From NCBI GenBank assembly GCA_017415505.1, contig JAFQGG010000035.1, positions 1 through 34,091 on the forward strand: a stretch of DNA of 34,091 nucleotides, written 5' to 3'. This DNA is from Clostridia bacterium (GTDB lineage Bacteria; Bacillota; Clostridia; Christensenellales; Borkfalkiaceae). The notes under the pieces are model-generated. The model was not told the origin of the DNA, searched no databases, and saw only the letters and a list, made by a program, of their open reading frames with translations. The position numbers and the translations under genes are program-made. Positions 1-7,764 of this stretch are shown here, piece by piece (within the stretch, counting starts at the first letter, position 1; every line of letters starts with the position of its first letter).

Positions 1-150
1 AAAGCGTATGAATTGCGCGGGGTGTTCCACGCCCAACACCTCGCCGAGAAGCGACAGCCAAAATTTTTGACTCTCGCCCTTTTCGTAGCCTTTATCCTTC
101 CAATATTCGGCGAAGTCCTTCGCCGCTTTTTTTCTTTCCGTGTCCTTCAT
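1..150 (-). CDS. MmeI-type class I SAM-dependent DNA methyltransferase, N-terminal 50 residues only
   Basis: The gene starts with ATG at 150 and runs off the left edge of the window. An AAAGG ribosome binding site lies about nine bases upstream, and the nrnA stop is 16 bases away, so it is probably co-transcribed with nrnA. The visible residues hold the pattern F-A-E-Y-W, then K-G-Y-E-K-G-E-S-Q-K-F-W (residues 20-31), then L-L-G-E-V-L-G-V-E-H-P and F-I. This is the opening of the MmeI/type IIL family, in which one long chain combines an endonuclease with an N6-adenine methyltransferase, and of related stand-alone methyltransferases. The catalytic domains lie outside the window, so restriction activity cannot be judged. 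In related genomes truB commonly follows nrnA; here this gene takes that place. Confidence 0.8.
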   Translation of the reverse strand, partial: MKDTERKKAAKDFAEYWKDKGYEKGESQKFWLSLLGEVLGVEHPAQFIRF

Positions 151-166
151 AGTACTGCCTTTTCGT

Positions 167-1135
167 TTAGTCGTTCAAGTATTGGTACACCGCGTAGGAA
201 AGTTTGTCGAGCACTTCTTCCAATTCTCCGAACAGCATACACCCCGCCGCGCGGATATGTCCGCCTCCGCCAAATTTGCCCGCGACTTGATTTACGTCCG
301 CGTATTCCTTCGAGCGCAAGGATATTTTATAGCGACGGTGCTCCACTTCCATGACCGAAGCCGCCACTTCCACCCCTTCCACGTTGAGCGGGAAATCGAC
401 GAAGCCTTCCGTCATGCCGTTATCCGCACCGCATTTTTCCATCATGGCGCGCGTAATCACGATCACCGCAAGGCGGTCTTCGTGGTAGTAGCGCATTCCG
501 CTCATAACGAGCGAATGAAGCGCGGCGCGCGCTTTGGGTTGTCTTTTGAACAAATTATAGTTATAATACCGCACGTCCACGCCCGCGCCCGCGAGTCTTG
601 CCGCGAGCGAGAATACCTCTTCCGTCACGTCGTCGTGCGCAAAGTTGCCCGAATCGGTCAACAACCCGATATACAAATATTCCGCCGTTTTCTTATCCAA
701 CGGCGCACCCATGTACGAGATGAGCGTGGCGATATTCATACAGTTCGAGGCACATTCCCGCATATAATTGAACTTGGCAAAACAGGTATTGGAAATATGG
801 TGATCGACGTTCACCGTATCGATTTTTTTACGCGTTGCGCGCAAAAACTCGTCGGAAAGCGCGCCGAGGCGAGGTAGATCCGCGCAATCGACCGCTACGA
901 GCAAATCGTATTCCCCTTGCGGGGCTTTCTTTACCTTATCGATCCCGTCGATAAACGCGAGGTTCGAGGGAATCCCCGTTTCCACGCATACTTGATTTTC
1001 GATCCCGAGATTATCGAGCGCGCAAGAAAGGGCAAGTCCGCTTCCGAACGCGTCCCCGTCGGGGCGCATATGCAAAAATATTACTACGCTTTTCGCGCTT
1101 TTGATTCTATTGGCTATCGTTTGCAAATTATCCAT
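167..1135 (-). CDS. nrnA: DHH/DHHA1 phosphoesterase, nanoRNase / pAp phosphatase
   Basis: This 322-residue protein has the usual length and motifs of NrnA, which degrades RNA oligonucleotides of a few nucleotides from the 5' end and dephosphorylates 3'-phosphoadenosine-5'-phosphate in the cytoplasm. Visible are the metal-binding motif H22-M-R-P-D-G-D28, the V-A-V-D83 motif, the D-H-H triad at 111-113, T-D-S-G-N-F in the middle, and the C-terminal DHHA1 signature G-G-G-G-H near 289-293. It is the last housekeeping gene of the rimP-nusA-infB-rbfA cluster. Its start codon is separated from the only good ribosome binding site by a hairpin, described separately. The assignment is firm; the relative importance of the two activities cannot be told from sequence. 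Confidence 0.93.
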   Translation of the reverse strand: MDNLQTIANRIKSAKSVVIFLHMRPDGDAFGSGLALSCALDNLGIENQVCVETGIPSNLAFIDGIDKVKKAPQGEYDLLVAVDCADLPRLGALSDEFLRATRKKIDTVNVDHHISNTCFAKFNYMRECASNCMNIATLISYMGAPLDKKTAEYLYIGLLTDSGNFAHDDVTEEVFSLAARLAGAGVDVRYYNYNLFKRQPKARAALHSLVMSGMRYYHEDRLAVIVITRAMMEKCGADNGMTEGFVDFPLNVEGVEVAASVMEVEHRRYKISLRSKEYADVNQVAGKFGGGGHIRAAGCMLFGELEEVLDKLSYAVYQYLND

Positions 1136-1145
1136 AATTTCAAGA

Positions 1146-1168
1146 AAGGGCAGGATCGTCCTGCCCTT
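1146..1168 (-). promoter_or_regulatory. Hairpin between the nrnA ribosome binding site and its start codon
   Basis: A perfect 10 bp stem with a three-base loop lies between rbfA and nrnA. On the coding strand GGAG (1172-1169) directly abuts the hairpin, then ten bases (1145-1136) lead to the ATG at 1135. The linear distance from GGAG to ATG is 33 bases, far too long. If the stem forms, the effective distance is about ten bases. No T-run follows it on this strand, so it is not a terminator. That it bridges the two elements is inference. Confidence 0.55.
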
Positions 1169-1176
1169 CTCCTTTT

Positions 1177-1569
1177 TTAATTTTCTTCGTCTTCCGACGG
1201 TTCGTCGGGAGAGGTAGTATAGGTGATTTTTTTGAACAGCTCGTCCATTTTCGCGCCGTAACCCATACTGCCGTCCAAACGGAAGGTGAGTGCGGGAACG
1301 GTACGCATACGCATGACTTGGGAAAGCTCCTTACGGATAAAGCCCGCGTTGTTTTGCAGGACGGCGAGCGTGTGTTTCACTTCTTCTTCACCGCCCGCGC
1401 CGTAGATACTCACGTATACGTACGCCGTTTTCAAATCGGGCGCGACGTCCACTTCCGTCACCGAGATCAAGCCTTTCATATCGGGCGCGCGGTCTTTTAC
1501 GCGCCGTAAAATCGAGCTGATTTCTTTTTGGTATTCGCCGTTCAGTCTTGACGTTCTCGATACTTTCAT
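1177..1569 (-). CDS. rbfA: 30S ribosome-binding factor A
   Basis: The 130-residue product matches RbfA, a small KH-like protein that binds the maturing 30S subunit and helps process the 5' end of 16S rRNA. Typical stretches are R-T-S-R-L-N-G-E-Y-Q-K-E-I at the start, L-I-S-V-T-E-V-D-V-A-P-D-L-K-T-A-Y-V-Y-V-S in the middle and R-K-E-L-S-Q-V-M-R-M-R-T-V-P-A-L-T-F toward the end, followed by an acidic tail. I chose the ATG at 1569 because it overlaps the infB stop as TAATG, is preceded by GGAGG inside infB, and begins the conserved domain. A longer frame to 1653 exists, but its extra residues do not resemble RbfA. Translation is probably coupled to infB. Confidence 0.92.
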   Translation of the reverse strand: MKVSRTSRLNGEYQKEISSILRRVKDRAPDMKGLISVTEVDVAPDLKTAYVYVSIYGAGGEEEVKHTLAVLQNNAGFIRKELSQVMRMRTVPALTFRLDGSMGYGAKMDELFKKITYTTSPDEPSEDEEN

Positions 1570-4298
1570 TACGCTTTGATTTCCTCCGTTACGTAACATT
1601 CGATAATATCGCCTACGCGGATTTCGTTGAAGCCGTCGATCGCACAACCGCATTCATAGCCGTAGTTGACTTCTTTCACGTCGTCCTTGAAGCGTTTCAA
1701 CTGTTTCACTCCGCCTTCGCAAATCATGATATCTTCGCGGTAAATACGCAATTTCCCGCCACGGACGATCTTGCCGTCGATAACGTAGCAACCCGCAATC
1801 GTGCCCACGCCCGTAATATTGAACGTTTGGCGAACTTCGCATTTACCCGTAAGCACTTCTTTAAGCTTGGGTGCAAGCATACCTTTGAGTGCCAATTCCA
1901 TATCGTCGAGAAGCTCGTAAATGATACGGTAGCTTCTTACGTCCACTTTCGAAGTTTCCGCAAGTTTCTTTGCCTTCGTATCCGGACGGACGTTGAAACC
2001 GATAATAATGGCGTTCGCACTTTCCGCAAGCATGACGTCGCTTTCGTTGATCGCACCCGCCGCCGCGTGAATAACTTTTACGTGAACTTCTTCGTTCGAG
2101 AGTTTTTCAAGCGATTGTTTTACCGCTTCTACGCTACCCTGTACGTCGCCTTTGACGATAAGGTTGAGCGTTTTGATTTTGCCCTCTTCCACTTGCGCGA
2201 ACACGTCGTCGAGGGTAACGCGACTTTGCTCTTTGATCATGCTTTCGCGTTGTTTGTTCTTTCTCTCTTCCTGTACCTGCTTCATGAGCGCTTGATCAAC
2301 GACCATGATGCTATCCCCCGCGTTGGGCACTTCTTCCAAACCGAGAATGGAAACTGCCATGGACGGACCAGCCGACTTCACGGCTCTGCCCTTATCGTCG
2401 AACATGGCGCGCACGCGACCCATGGTCGTACCGGAAAGGATATTGTCGCCCGTTTTAAGCGTACCCGTTTGTACGATAATGCTCGCCACGGGACCTTTGC
2501 CCTTATCGAGCTTCGCTTCGATAATCGTACCTTTTGCGGGACGGTCGGGGTTGGCTTTGAGTTCTTGCATTTCGGCAACGAGGTTGACCGATTCCAACAA
2601 CTCGTCGATACCCATACCCGTCTTTGCGGAAACGGGCACGACCATCGTGTCGCCACCCCATTCCTCGGGCACGAGCTCGTATTGCATAAGCTCTTGTTTT
2701 ACGCGATCGGGATTGATCTCGTATTTATCCATTTTGTTCATAGCAACGATAATGGGCACGTTCGCGGCTTTCGCGTGGTTGATTGCCTCTACCGTTTGCG
2801 GCATGATACCGTCGTCCGCAGCCACCACCAAAATAACGACGTCGGTAACTTGCGCACCGCGCGCACGCATTGCCGTGAACGCCGCGTGACCGGGCGTATC
2901 GATAAAGGTGATTTGTTTGCCCTTTGCCGTGACCGTGTACGCACCGATACTTTGCGTAATACCGCCCGCTTCGCCTGCCGTAACGGAGGTTGCGCGAATC
3001 TTATCGAGCAAGGAAGTTTTACCGTGATCGACGTGACCCATGACCGTAACGACGGGAGCGCGGGTAACGAGTTTGCTCGTATCCTCTTCCCCTGCCGTCG
3101 TATCCATAAGCACTTCTTCCGCCGTCTTTTCGGGTTTATATTCAAGATCAATACCCAAATCCATGGCGATCATGAGCGCGTTTTCGTAATCGATAGAATC
3201 GTTGATCCCTTTCATGATACCCGCTTTGAACAAACGCTTGGAAATTTCCACGGCGGACACGCCGAGCTTTTCCGAAAGCACTTTCAAGGGAATATCCTGC
3301 GTAGTAACGACCGCGTGTTCGATTTTTACCGTTTGGATTTCTTGGCGTTTTTGCTTCTTAGGCGAGCGTACTTTTCTATACCCACTCTTATCCTCGTCGA
3401 AGTCCTCCACCGTCATGCCTTGTTGCTTGATAAGCGCGCGCTTGGAAAGGGGCGCTTTCTTTTCGGTATACGTCTTTTCGAAGGTCTTTTTCTTTGCGGG
3501 CGCGGAGAAACTCTTATCTCTCGGGGGCATAACGGGCGCGCTAATCGGCGCACTTACGCGCGGAGTCCGCGTACCGCCTTGCGGGGGTCTTGCACCGCCC
3601 GTAAAGGGTTTATCGCCCACGGGGCGCACGGGTCTTTCGCCCGGCGTACGGGGACGGCGACCGGAGCTGTACGAGGTAGCCGTAGACGGGCTTGTCGTTT
3701 CCACGCCCGACTTCGCCACGTATTCGCCTTGCACTTGACCGTTACGGAAATAACGGGGAGCGCGGGGCGCGGCAGGTGCGGGCTTATACGTTTTAAGCTC
3801 TGGCTTCGTCGGCTTCTCCTCCGCCTTTTCTACCGTTTCTTCCGCTTTTTCTGCGGGAGCAGGGGTAGGCTCTTCCACCGTTTCCACCGTTTCTTCCGCT
3901 TTTTCTTCCGTCTTTTCTACGGGCGCAGGCGCGGGTTCTTCCGTCTTTTCTTCCGCTTTCTTGCGCGTAGTGCGTTTCTTCGGCTTTTCTTCCGTTTCCA
4001 CGGTAGGCGTGGGTCCTTCTTTCACTTCGGGCGCGGATTTTTTAGCGGCTTCCTCCGCCGCCTTTGCTTCCGCTTTTGCGGCTTCCTCCGCGGCGCGGGC
4101 TTCCGCCTCTGCGCGTGCCGCCGCTTCCGCAGCGTCGCGTTCCGCTTTTTCCGCTTCCAGAACGGACAGATTTTTCAAAATCTCCGAAATATTTTTTTCC
4201 GTGGCGGACAGACGCTTCAACACACCGCCGAGATTATCTTCTCCCAACAGTTTGAGTACGTTCTCCACGCTTTCATATTTTTTCTTCTTTTCTGCCAT
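1569..4298 (-). CDS. infB: Translation initiation factor IF-2
   Basis: The product has 909 residues. The first 45 or so form a short conserved head, then comes a long low-complexity region: Ala/Glu-rich near 49-87, an imperfectly repeated Glu/Pro/Ala/Lys block near 117-165, and a Pro/Arg/Thr-rich basic stretch to about 270. The IF2_N helical domain lies near 335-385 (K-V-L-S-E-K-L-G-V). The GTPase domain follows with G-H-V-D-H-G-K-T at 421-428, D-T-P-G-H at 467-471 and N-K-M-D at 521-524, then the beta-barrel and initiator-tRNA binding domains. IF-2 delivers fMet-tRNA to the 30S subunit and promotes subunit joining. The start at 4298 follows GGAGG and lies four bases after the ylxQ stop; an in-frame Met at 4358 lies inside ylxQ and is less likely. 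Confidence 0.96.
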   Translation of the reverse strand: MAEKKKKYESVENVLKLLGEDNLGGVLKRLSATEKNISEILKNLSVLEAEKAERDAAEAAARAEAEARAAEEAAKAEAKAAEEAAKKSAPEVKEGPTPTVETEEKPKKRTTRKKAEEKTEEPAPAPVEKTEEKAEETVETVEEPTPAPAEKAEETVEKAEEKPTKPELKTYKPAPAAPRAPRYFRNGQVQGEYVAKSGVETTSPSTATSYSSGRRPRTPGERPVRPVGDKPFTGGARPPQGGTRTPRVSAPISAPVMPPRDKSFSAPAKKKTFEKTYTEKKAPLSKRALIKQQGMTVEDFDEDKSGYRKVRSPKKQKRQEIQTVKIEHAVVTTQDIPLKVLSEKLGVSAVEISKRLFKAGIMKGINDSIDYENALMIAMDLGIDLEYKPEKTAEEVLMDTTAGEEDTSKLVTRAPVVTVMGHVDHGKTSLLDKIRATSVTAGEAGGITQSIGAYTVTAKGKQITFIDTPGHAAFTAMRARGAQVTDVVILVVAADDGIMPQTVEAINHAKAANVPIIVAMNKMDKYEINPDRVKQELMQYELVPEEWGGDTMVVPVSAKTGMGIDELLESVNLVAEMQELKANPDRPAKGTIIEAKLDKGKGPVASIIVQTGTLKTGDNILSGTTMGRVRAMFDDKGRAVKSAGPSMAVSILGLEEVPNAGDSIMVVDQALMKQVQEERKNKQRESMIKEQSRVTLDDVFAQVEEGKIKTLNLIVKGDVQGSVEAVKQSLEKLSNEEVHVKVIHAAAGAINESDVMLAESANAIIIGFNVRPDTKAKKLAETSKVDVRSYRIIYELLDDMELALKGMLAPKLKEVLTGKCEVRQTFNITGVGTIAGCYVIDGKIVRGGKLRIYREDIMICEGGVKQLKRFKDDVKEVNYGYECGCAIDGFNEIRVGDIIECYVTEEIKA

Positions 4299-4302
4299 AA
4301 GT

Positions 4303-4635
4303 TCAGTTGGTTCCTCCCGAATATAATTTGAATTGCGTATCGTTTGCCGTTTCACCAACGATCGCCAAGGCGAGGTTTTTATCGGTAATCGCCACCGTTT
4401 TCACGCCGATACGGTGCAACCGTTCGCCCAGCGTCCCCGCCGTCGCTTTGATCAGCGGACAAGCAAACTTTTCTTGCGCTTTGGCAACGAGTTTTTGCGA
4501 ACTCGTTCCAAGCGATTCGTCGGCAATGATTAGGAAAACTCCCTTCTTCTTTTGCTCGACCTCTTCCGCGCCAAACACGATTTTCCGTGCGCGGATACAA
4601 AAACCGAGATAGGTTTCTATTTTACTTTTCTCCAA
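4303..4635 (-). CDS. ylxQ: L7Ae/L30e-family RNA-binding protein YlxQ
   Basis: This 110-residue protein belongs to the L7Ae/L30e/S12e/Gadd45 family of small RNA-binding proteins. Visible features are G-F-C-I-R-A-R-K-I-V-F-G near residues 11-22, a hydrophobic strand L-I-I-A-D, and the later K-A-T-A-G-T-L-G-E. The start is TTG at 4635, inside the last codons of rnpM (14-base overlap). It is supported by AGGAGG seven bases upstream, also within rnpM, so translation is probably coupled. YlxQ sits between rnpM and infB in many Bacillota; kink-turn RNA binding is known for family members, but the physiological target is not settled. The identification rests on both sequence and position. Confidence 0.9.
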   Translation of the reverse strand: MEKSKIETYLGFCIRARKIVFGAEEVEQKKKGVFLIIADESLGTSSQKLVAKAQEKFACPLIKATAGTLGERLHRIGVKTVAITDKNLALAIVGETANDTQFKLYSGGTN

Positions 4636-4894
4636 GGATATCCTCCTCTACGCCCCGATAGACCTCGGGCGCGATCTCCGAAGAAAAAGCCTTGTGCAAC
4701 AGTTTCTTATCGTTGAGTTTTTTCATGCACTCGCTTGCACCGCAAATATACGCGCCTCTGCCCGCGGCTTTTCCCGTCGGGTCGGCGAACACTTCGCCCT
4801 CCGCCGTTTTTACCACGCGCGTCATTTCCTTTTTCGGCTTCATTTCACGGCAAGCGATACACATTCTCATAGGTACGGACTTTTTCTTCGCCAT
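4622..4894 (-). CDS. rnpM: RNase P modulator RnpM (YlxR, DUF448)
   Basis: This 90-residue protein carries the DUF448 signature R-M-C-I-A-C-R-E-M-K-P-K-K-E-M near residues 10-24, the T-R-V-V strand and G-R-G-A-Y-I-C near 45-51. Proteins of this family bind RNA; the Bacillus subtilis member has been reported to interact with RNase P RNA and modulate its activity. The ATG at 4894 follows GGAG at about ten bases. The gene lies between nusA and ylxQ exactly as in other Bacillota, and its last codons supply the ribosome binding site for ylxQ. Two cysteine pairs (C12/C15 and C51/C56) are visible. The family call is firm and the function comes from the family. Confidence 0.9.
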   Translation of the reverse strand: MAKKKSVPMRMCIACREMKPKKEMTRVVKTAEGEVFADPTGKAAGRGAYICGASECMKKLNDKKLLHKAFSSEIAPEVYRGVEEDILGEK

Positions 4895-4912
4895 AATCTT
4901 TTTACTCCGTCG

Positions 4913-6007
4913 TTATTCTGCGTCTTCCTCGCCATCTTCGCTTTCCATGGTGGCAAGGATTTCCGCCGCCTCAGGCGAGGACGCGCTCTTCACGTCGATC
5001 TTCCAGCCCGTAAGGCGTGCCGCAAGGCGTGCGTTTTGTCCGTCGCGACCGATTGCAAGCGAGAGCTTGTCGTCGGGAACGATCGCGATTGCGCTACGCT
5101 CGTCTTTCGCCGTAACCGAAAGTACGGTCGCGGGAGAAAGTGCTTTGTAAATGAACGCGAGCGGGTCTTCGTTCCAAAGAATGATATCGATTTTTTCACC
5201 GCCGAGCTCTTCCACTACGGCGTTCACGCGCGCGCCTCTATTACCTACGCAAGCGCCCACCGCGTCCACTCTCGAATCGTTGGAGAAGATTGCCATCTTC
5301 GTTCTATGCCCCGCTTCACGCGCGATTTCTTTGATTTCCACGATCCCTTGTGCGATTTCGGGTACTTGTTCTTCGAAGAGTTTCTTCACCAAGCCCTGCG
5401 CCGTACGCGAAACGACGATTTGCGAGTTTTTACCGCTACTCTTTACGCGCTTTACGAACACTTTGAGTTTGTCGCCCACGTTGTATCTTTCGGTAGGTAC
5501 GCGGTCTTGCGGAGGCATAACGCCTTCGATTTTCTTATCGCCGAGTTCCACGTAGACGTTGCGTTCGTCGATTTTACGAATCGTGCCCACCATGAGCTCG
5601 CCTTCCTTATCCGAGAATTCGGAAAGGGTGTTGTCGCGTTCCGTTTCGTGCAATTTTTGCAAAATAACCTGCTTTGCCGTTTGCGCGGCGATACGCCCGA
5701 AGTCCTTGGGAATAAATACGCGTTCGATCTTGTCGCCCACTTGATAGTTGGGATTAATCTCTTGCGCGTCTTCCAAAGAAATTTCCTTATCCTTATCCGT
5801 CACCTCTTCCACGACGTAACGGGTAGCCTTAAACTCAATCGTGCCCTTTTCCGCGTCGAGCGTAACGGTAATTTCCGCACCGCCGTCAAACTGCTTTTTA
5901 TAAGCGGATGCCAATGCGTTTGCCAGCGTTTCGAGGAATGCTTCCTCGCTGATACCCTTTTCTCTTACCAAATCGGCAAGCGCCTCGAAAAACTCCTTGT
6001 TGTTCAT
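4913..6007 (-). CDS. nusA: Transcription termination/antitermination factor NusA
   Basis: The 364-residue product shows the NusA architecture: an N-terminal RNA-polymerase-binding domain with the F-I-P-K-D-F-G-R-I-A-A-Q-T-A-K-Q-V-I stretch near 100, an S1 domain beginning at G-T-I-R-K-I-D-E-R-N-V-Y-V-E, and two KH domains with V-G-A-C-V-G-N-R-G-A-R-V and L-S-L-A-I-G-R-D-G-Q-N-A-R-L. The acidic C-terminal repeats of enterobacterial NusA are absent, as is normal in Bacillota. NusA enhances pausing and intrinsic termination. Two near start codons exist. I chose the ATG at 6007 because AGGAG stands ten bases upstream, whereas it almost touches the ATG at 6016. Confidence 0.95.
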   Translation of the reverse strand: MNNKEFFEALADLVREKGISEEAFLETLANALASAYKKQFDGGAEITVTLDAEKGTIEFKATRYVVEEVTDKDKEISLEDAQEINPNYQVGDKIERVFIPKDFGRIAAQTAKQVILQKLHETERDNTLSEFSDKEGELMVGTIRKIDERNVYVELGDKKIEGVMPPQDRVPTERYNVGDKLKVFVKRVKSSGKNSQIVVSRTAQGLVKKLFEEQVPEIAQGIVEIKEIAREAGHRTKMAIFSNDSRVDAVGACVGNRGARVNAVVEELGGEKIDIILWNEDPLAFIYKALSPATVLSVTAKDERSAIAIVPDDKLSLAIGRDGQNARLAARLTGWKIDVKSASSPEAAEILATMESEDGEEDAE

Positions 6008-6049
6008 AGTTTTCATTCTCCTGTCTGTATTTATGAATTATTTATTCTC

Positions 6050-6520
6050 TTATTCCAAACCGCTCATATCGATTGCGCGGCAAATTTTTGCTATCTTGGA
6101 AATCTCCAACTTCATGCTCTCGCCCTTTTCTTCAAGCTCGATACAGTTCCCGTCGTAACCAACGAGGGTCGCCTCGAAAAACTTCTTGCCTTTTAAGGGT
6201 GCAAACAGTTTCACTTCCACCCGTTGCCCCATGCACTTTTGGAAATCTCTTTCCGTCTTCAACGGTCTATCCAAACCGGGGCTGGATACGTTGAGCGTGT
6301 ACGGCGCGCCGAAAGTGGGGTCAACCTCGTCCAAAACGGGATCGATCGCGCGGTGGAATTTTTCGCAAGTGTCAAGATCCACCCCGCTTTCCGTATCGAT
6401 ATACACGGTGAGCGCGGGTTCTCTGCCTTGCTTGAACTCCACTTCCACGATTTCAATTTCCATTTCGTCGGCGATCGGTTGCAACGCGTTTTGTATTTCT
6501 TCTATCGTCTTTACTTTCAT
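6050..6520 (-). CDS. rimP: Ribosome maturation factor RimP
   Basis: The 156-residue protein has the two-domain layout of RimP, needed for 30S subunit maturation. The N-terminal domain carries I-E-I-V-E-V-E-F and L-T-V-Y-I-D. The family hallmark Y-T-L-N-V-S-S-P-G-L-D-R-P-L lies near residues 74-87, and the C-terminal SH3-like domain follows. AAGGAG precedes the ATG at 6520 by about five bases. It is the first gene of the translation-factor cluster and is directly preceded by its own promoter and a leader hairpin. nusA follows 42 bases downstream. Confidence 0.94.
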   Translation of the reverse strand: MKVKTIEEIQNALQPIADEMEIEIVEVEFKQGREPALTVYIDTESGVDLDTCEKFHRAIDPVLDEVDPTFGAPYTLNVSSPGLDRPLKTERDFQKCMGQRVEVKLFAPLKGKKFFEATLVGYDGNCIELEEKGESMKLEISKIAKICRAIDMSGLE

Positions 6521-6554
6521 ACGACTCCTTTTCCAATAAGCCCGTTTACATAAA

Positions 6555-6582
6555 ATTGAGAGTGGCTCGCACCACTCTCAAT
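6555..6582 (-). terminator. Leader hairpin upstream of rimP-nusA, possible attenuator
   Basis: A perfect 11 bp stem with a six-base loop lies between the promoter at 6609-6637 and rimP. On the transcribed strand the stem is followed by only a short run of U (TTTTATG), so it would be a weak intrinsic terminator. A weak hairpin of this kind in front of nusA is what a NusA-dependent attenuator would look like; autoregulation of the nusA operon through termination has been reported in Bacillus subtilis. The stem is direct observation. The regulatory role is inference. Confidence 0.5.
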
Positions 6583-6608
6583 AACCTAAAAGCTTATTAA
6601 GTATCCTT

Positions 6609-6637
6609 ATTATACCATTATTCTTTGAATAATGCAA
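6609..6637 (-). promoter_or_regulatory. Promoter of the rimP-nusA-infB operon
   Basis: On the minus strand a perfect -10 box TATAAT (6614-6609) is separated by 17 bp from TTGCAT (6637-6632), a moderate -35 box. It lies about 30 bases after the end of the upstream hydrolase gene and leaves a leader of about 80 bases before rimP. The -10 box and spacing are consensus; the -35 box matches TTGACA at only three positions. Confidence 0.7.
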
Positions 6638-6668
6638 GCGTTTTACACCCGTTTTTCAAATTTTTCGC

Positions 6669-7763
6669 TTAAATTATCCCTTCGCGGTGCAAATCCGCGT
6701 AAGCCTTTTTGACGATCGCAAGGTGTTCCCCGTCGAAAATCGCGGGCCAATTCCGCAAATGCATTCCAATCACGATAGAAACTTCGTTTACGGGGTCTAC
6801 CATTAGGTAAGTACCTGCCGCGCCGTCCCAGCCGAATTCCCCGACGGGAAGCCCCCAATCGGTGGCGCGAATCCGCGTACGCACGCCCAAGCCGTACCCG
6901 TAATCCTCGCCCTGCACGCAGGTAAAGCCGTTCTTCAAGGACAGCCGTCCGCCGTTCCCCTCGCGGATTTTTTCGAGCGTTTGCTCTTGCAAAAGTCTAT
7001 ACCCGTTTCTATCCGTTCCCCCGCACGCAAGCGCGTCGGCAAACAGCGCGTAATCGCCCACGGTGGAAATCACGCCCGCGCCGCCGCTGTCGTATTCGTC
7101 GCCAACGACGAGTTCGTTGCCTTTATCAAAGGGCGCGATCGTGCGCGAATCCTCGCTCCAATACTGCGGAGCAAGAACGCGCGTCTTTTCCAAGTGAAAG
7201 CCCGTATCGCGCATACCGAGCGGGTCGAAGATAAGCTCTTGCATAAAGCGAGAAAACCGTTTCCCGCTCGCCACCTCTATCACCGCGCCGAGGATATCGT
7301 GGCAAACGCTGTATTGAAAGCGTTCCCCGGGTTGAAAATCCAACGGCGAGGAAGCAAACGCGTTGACGATAGAAAGGGTATCGCAAATCCCCTTTTGCAA
7401 CAGCTCGACGACGGGCGGACGGTAAATATCGTAATTAAATCCCGCCGTCATGGTCAAAAGGTGTTTTACCGTCATTTCCTCTTGCACGGGCGCACCGTCT
7501 TTTACGCGCATATTTGCAAACGCGGGAAGATACTTCTTCACGGGATCGCCTAGCGAAAGCTTACCCTCTTCCACGAGTCGCATAGCGCAAACGACGGTGA
7601 GCGGTTTCGTCGCGGAGTACAAATACAACAGCTCCTTGCCCGTACCCTTTGCCGTATACCGCAAAAGCGGTTGGTGTTTTTTCCAAACGGAAAAATCGAG
7701 AAGGGACAAACCCTTTTCTTTTGCGAGCGAATCCAAATATCGTTTTACTTCCCGTCCTTGCAT
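6669..7763 (-). CDS. Serine hydrolase of the class C beta-lactamase / esterase family
   Basis: This 364-residue protein carries the S-x-x-K motif S50-A-T-K53 typical of penicillin-binding proteins and class C beta-lactamases, and a Tyr motif Y151-S-V in place of the classical Y-x-N. A-x-x-L-x-L-G-D-P-V-K-K-Y-L-P near 62-80 and H-L-L-T-M-T-A-G near 101-108 are also family marks. There is no signal peptide, so it is more likely a cytoplasmic esterase or peptidase-like hydrolase than a secreted beta-lactamase. Its start lies one base after the stop of the PolC-derived gene. It therefore occupies the place where the polymerase part of polC would be expected upstream of rimP. The substrate cannot be predicted. 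Confidence 0.85.
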   Translation of the reverse strand: MQGREVKRYLDSLAKEKGLSLLDFSVWKKHQPLLRYTAKGTGKELLYLYSATKPLTVVCAMRLVEEGKLSLGDPVKKYLPAFANMRVKDGAPVQEEMTVKHLLTMTAGFNYDIYRPPVVELLQKGICDTLSIVNAFASSPLDFQPGERFQYSVCHDILGAVIEVASGKRFSRFMQELIFDPLGMRDTGFHLEKTRVLAPQYWSEDSRTIAPFDKGNELVVGDEYDSGGAGVISTVGDYALFADALACGGTDRNGYRLLQEQTLEKIREGNGGRLSLKNGFTCVQGEDYGYGLGVRTRIRATDWGLPVGEFGWDGAAGTYLMVDPVNEVSIVIGMHLRNWPAIFDGEHLAIVKKAYADLHREGII

Positions 7764-7764
7764 T

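Noticed and set aside
1548-4331. A 927-codon open frame on the plus strand
   Set aside because: It is exactly antisense to infB and arises because infB avoids codons that read as stops on the other strand; the protein resembles no family and is rich in Phe, Arg and His, as such shadows are.
4694-6196. A 500-codon plus-strand open frame
   Set aside because: It is antisense to nusA and rnpM, has no ribosome binding site and shows the same shadow composition.
6669-7763. Secreted beta-lactamase giving antibiotic resistance
   Set aside because: There is no signal peptide and the Y-x-N motif is Y-S-V, so an esterase or other cytoplasmic hydrolase is more likely.
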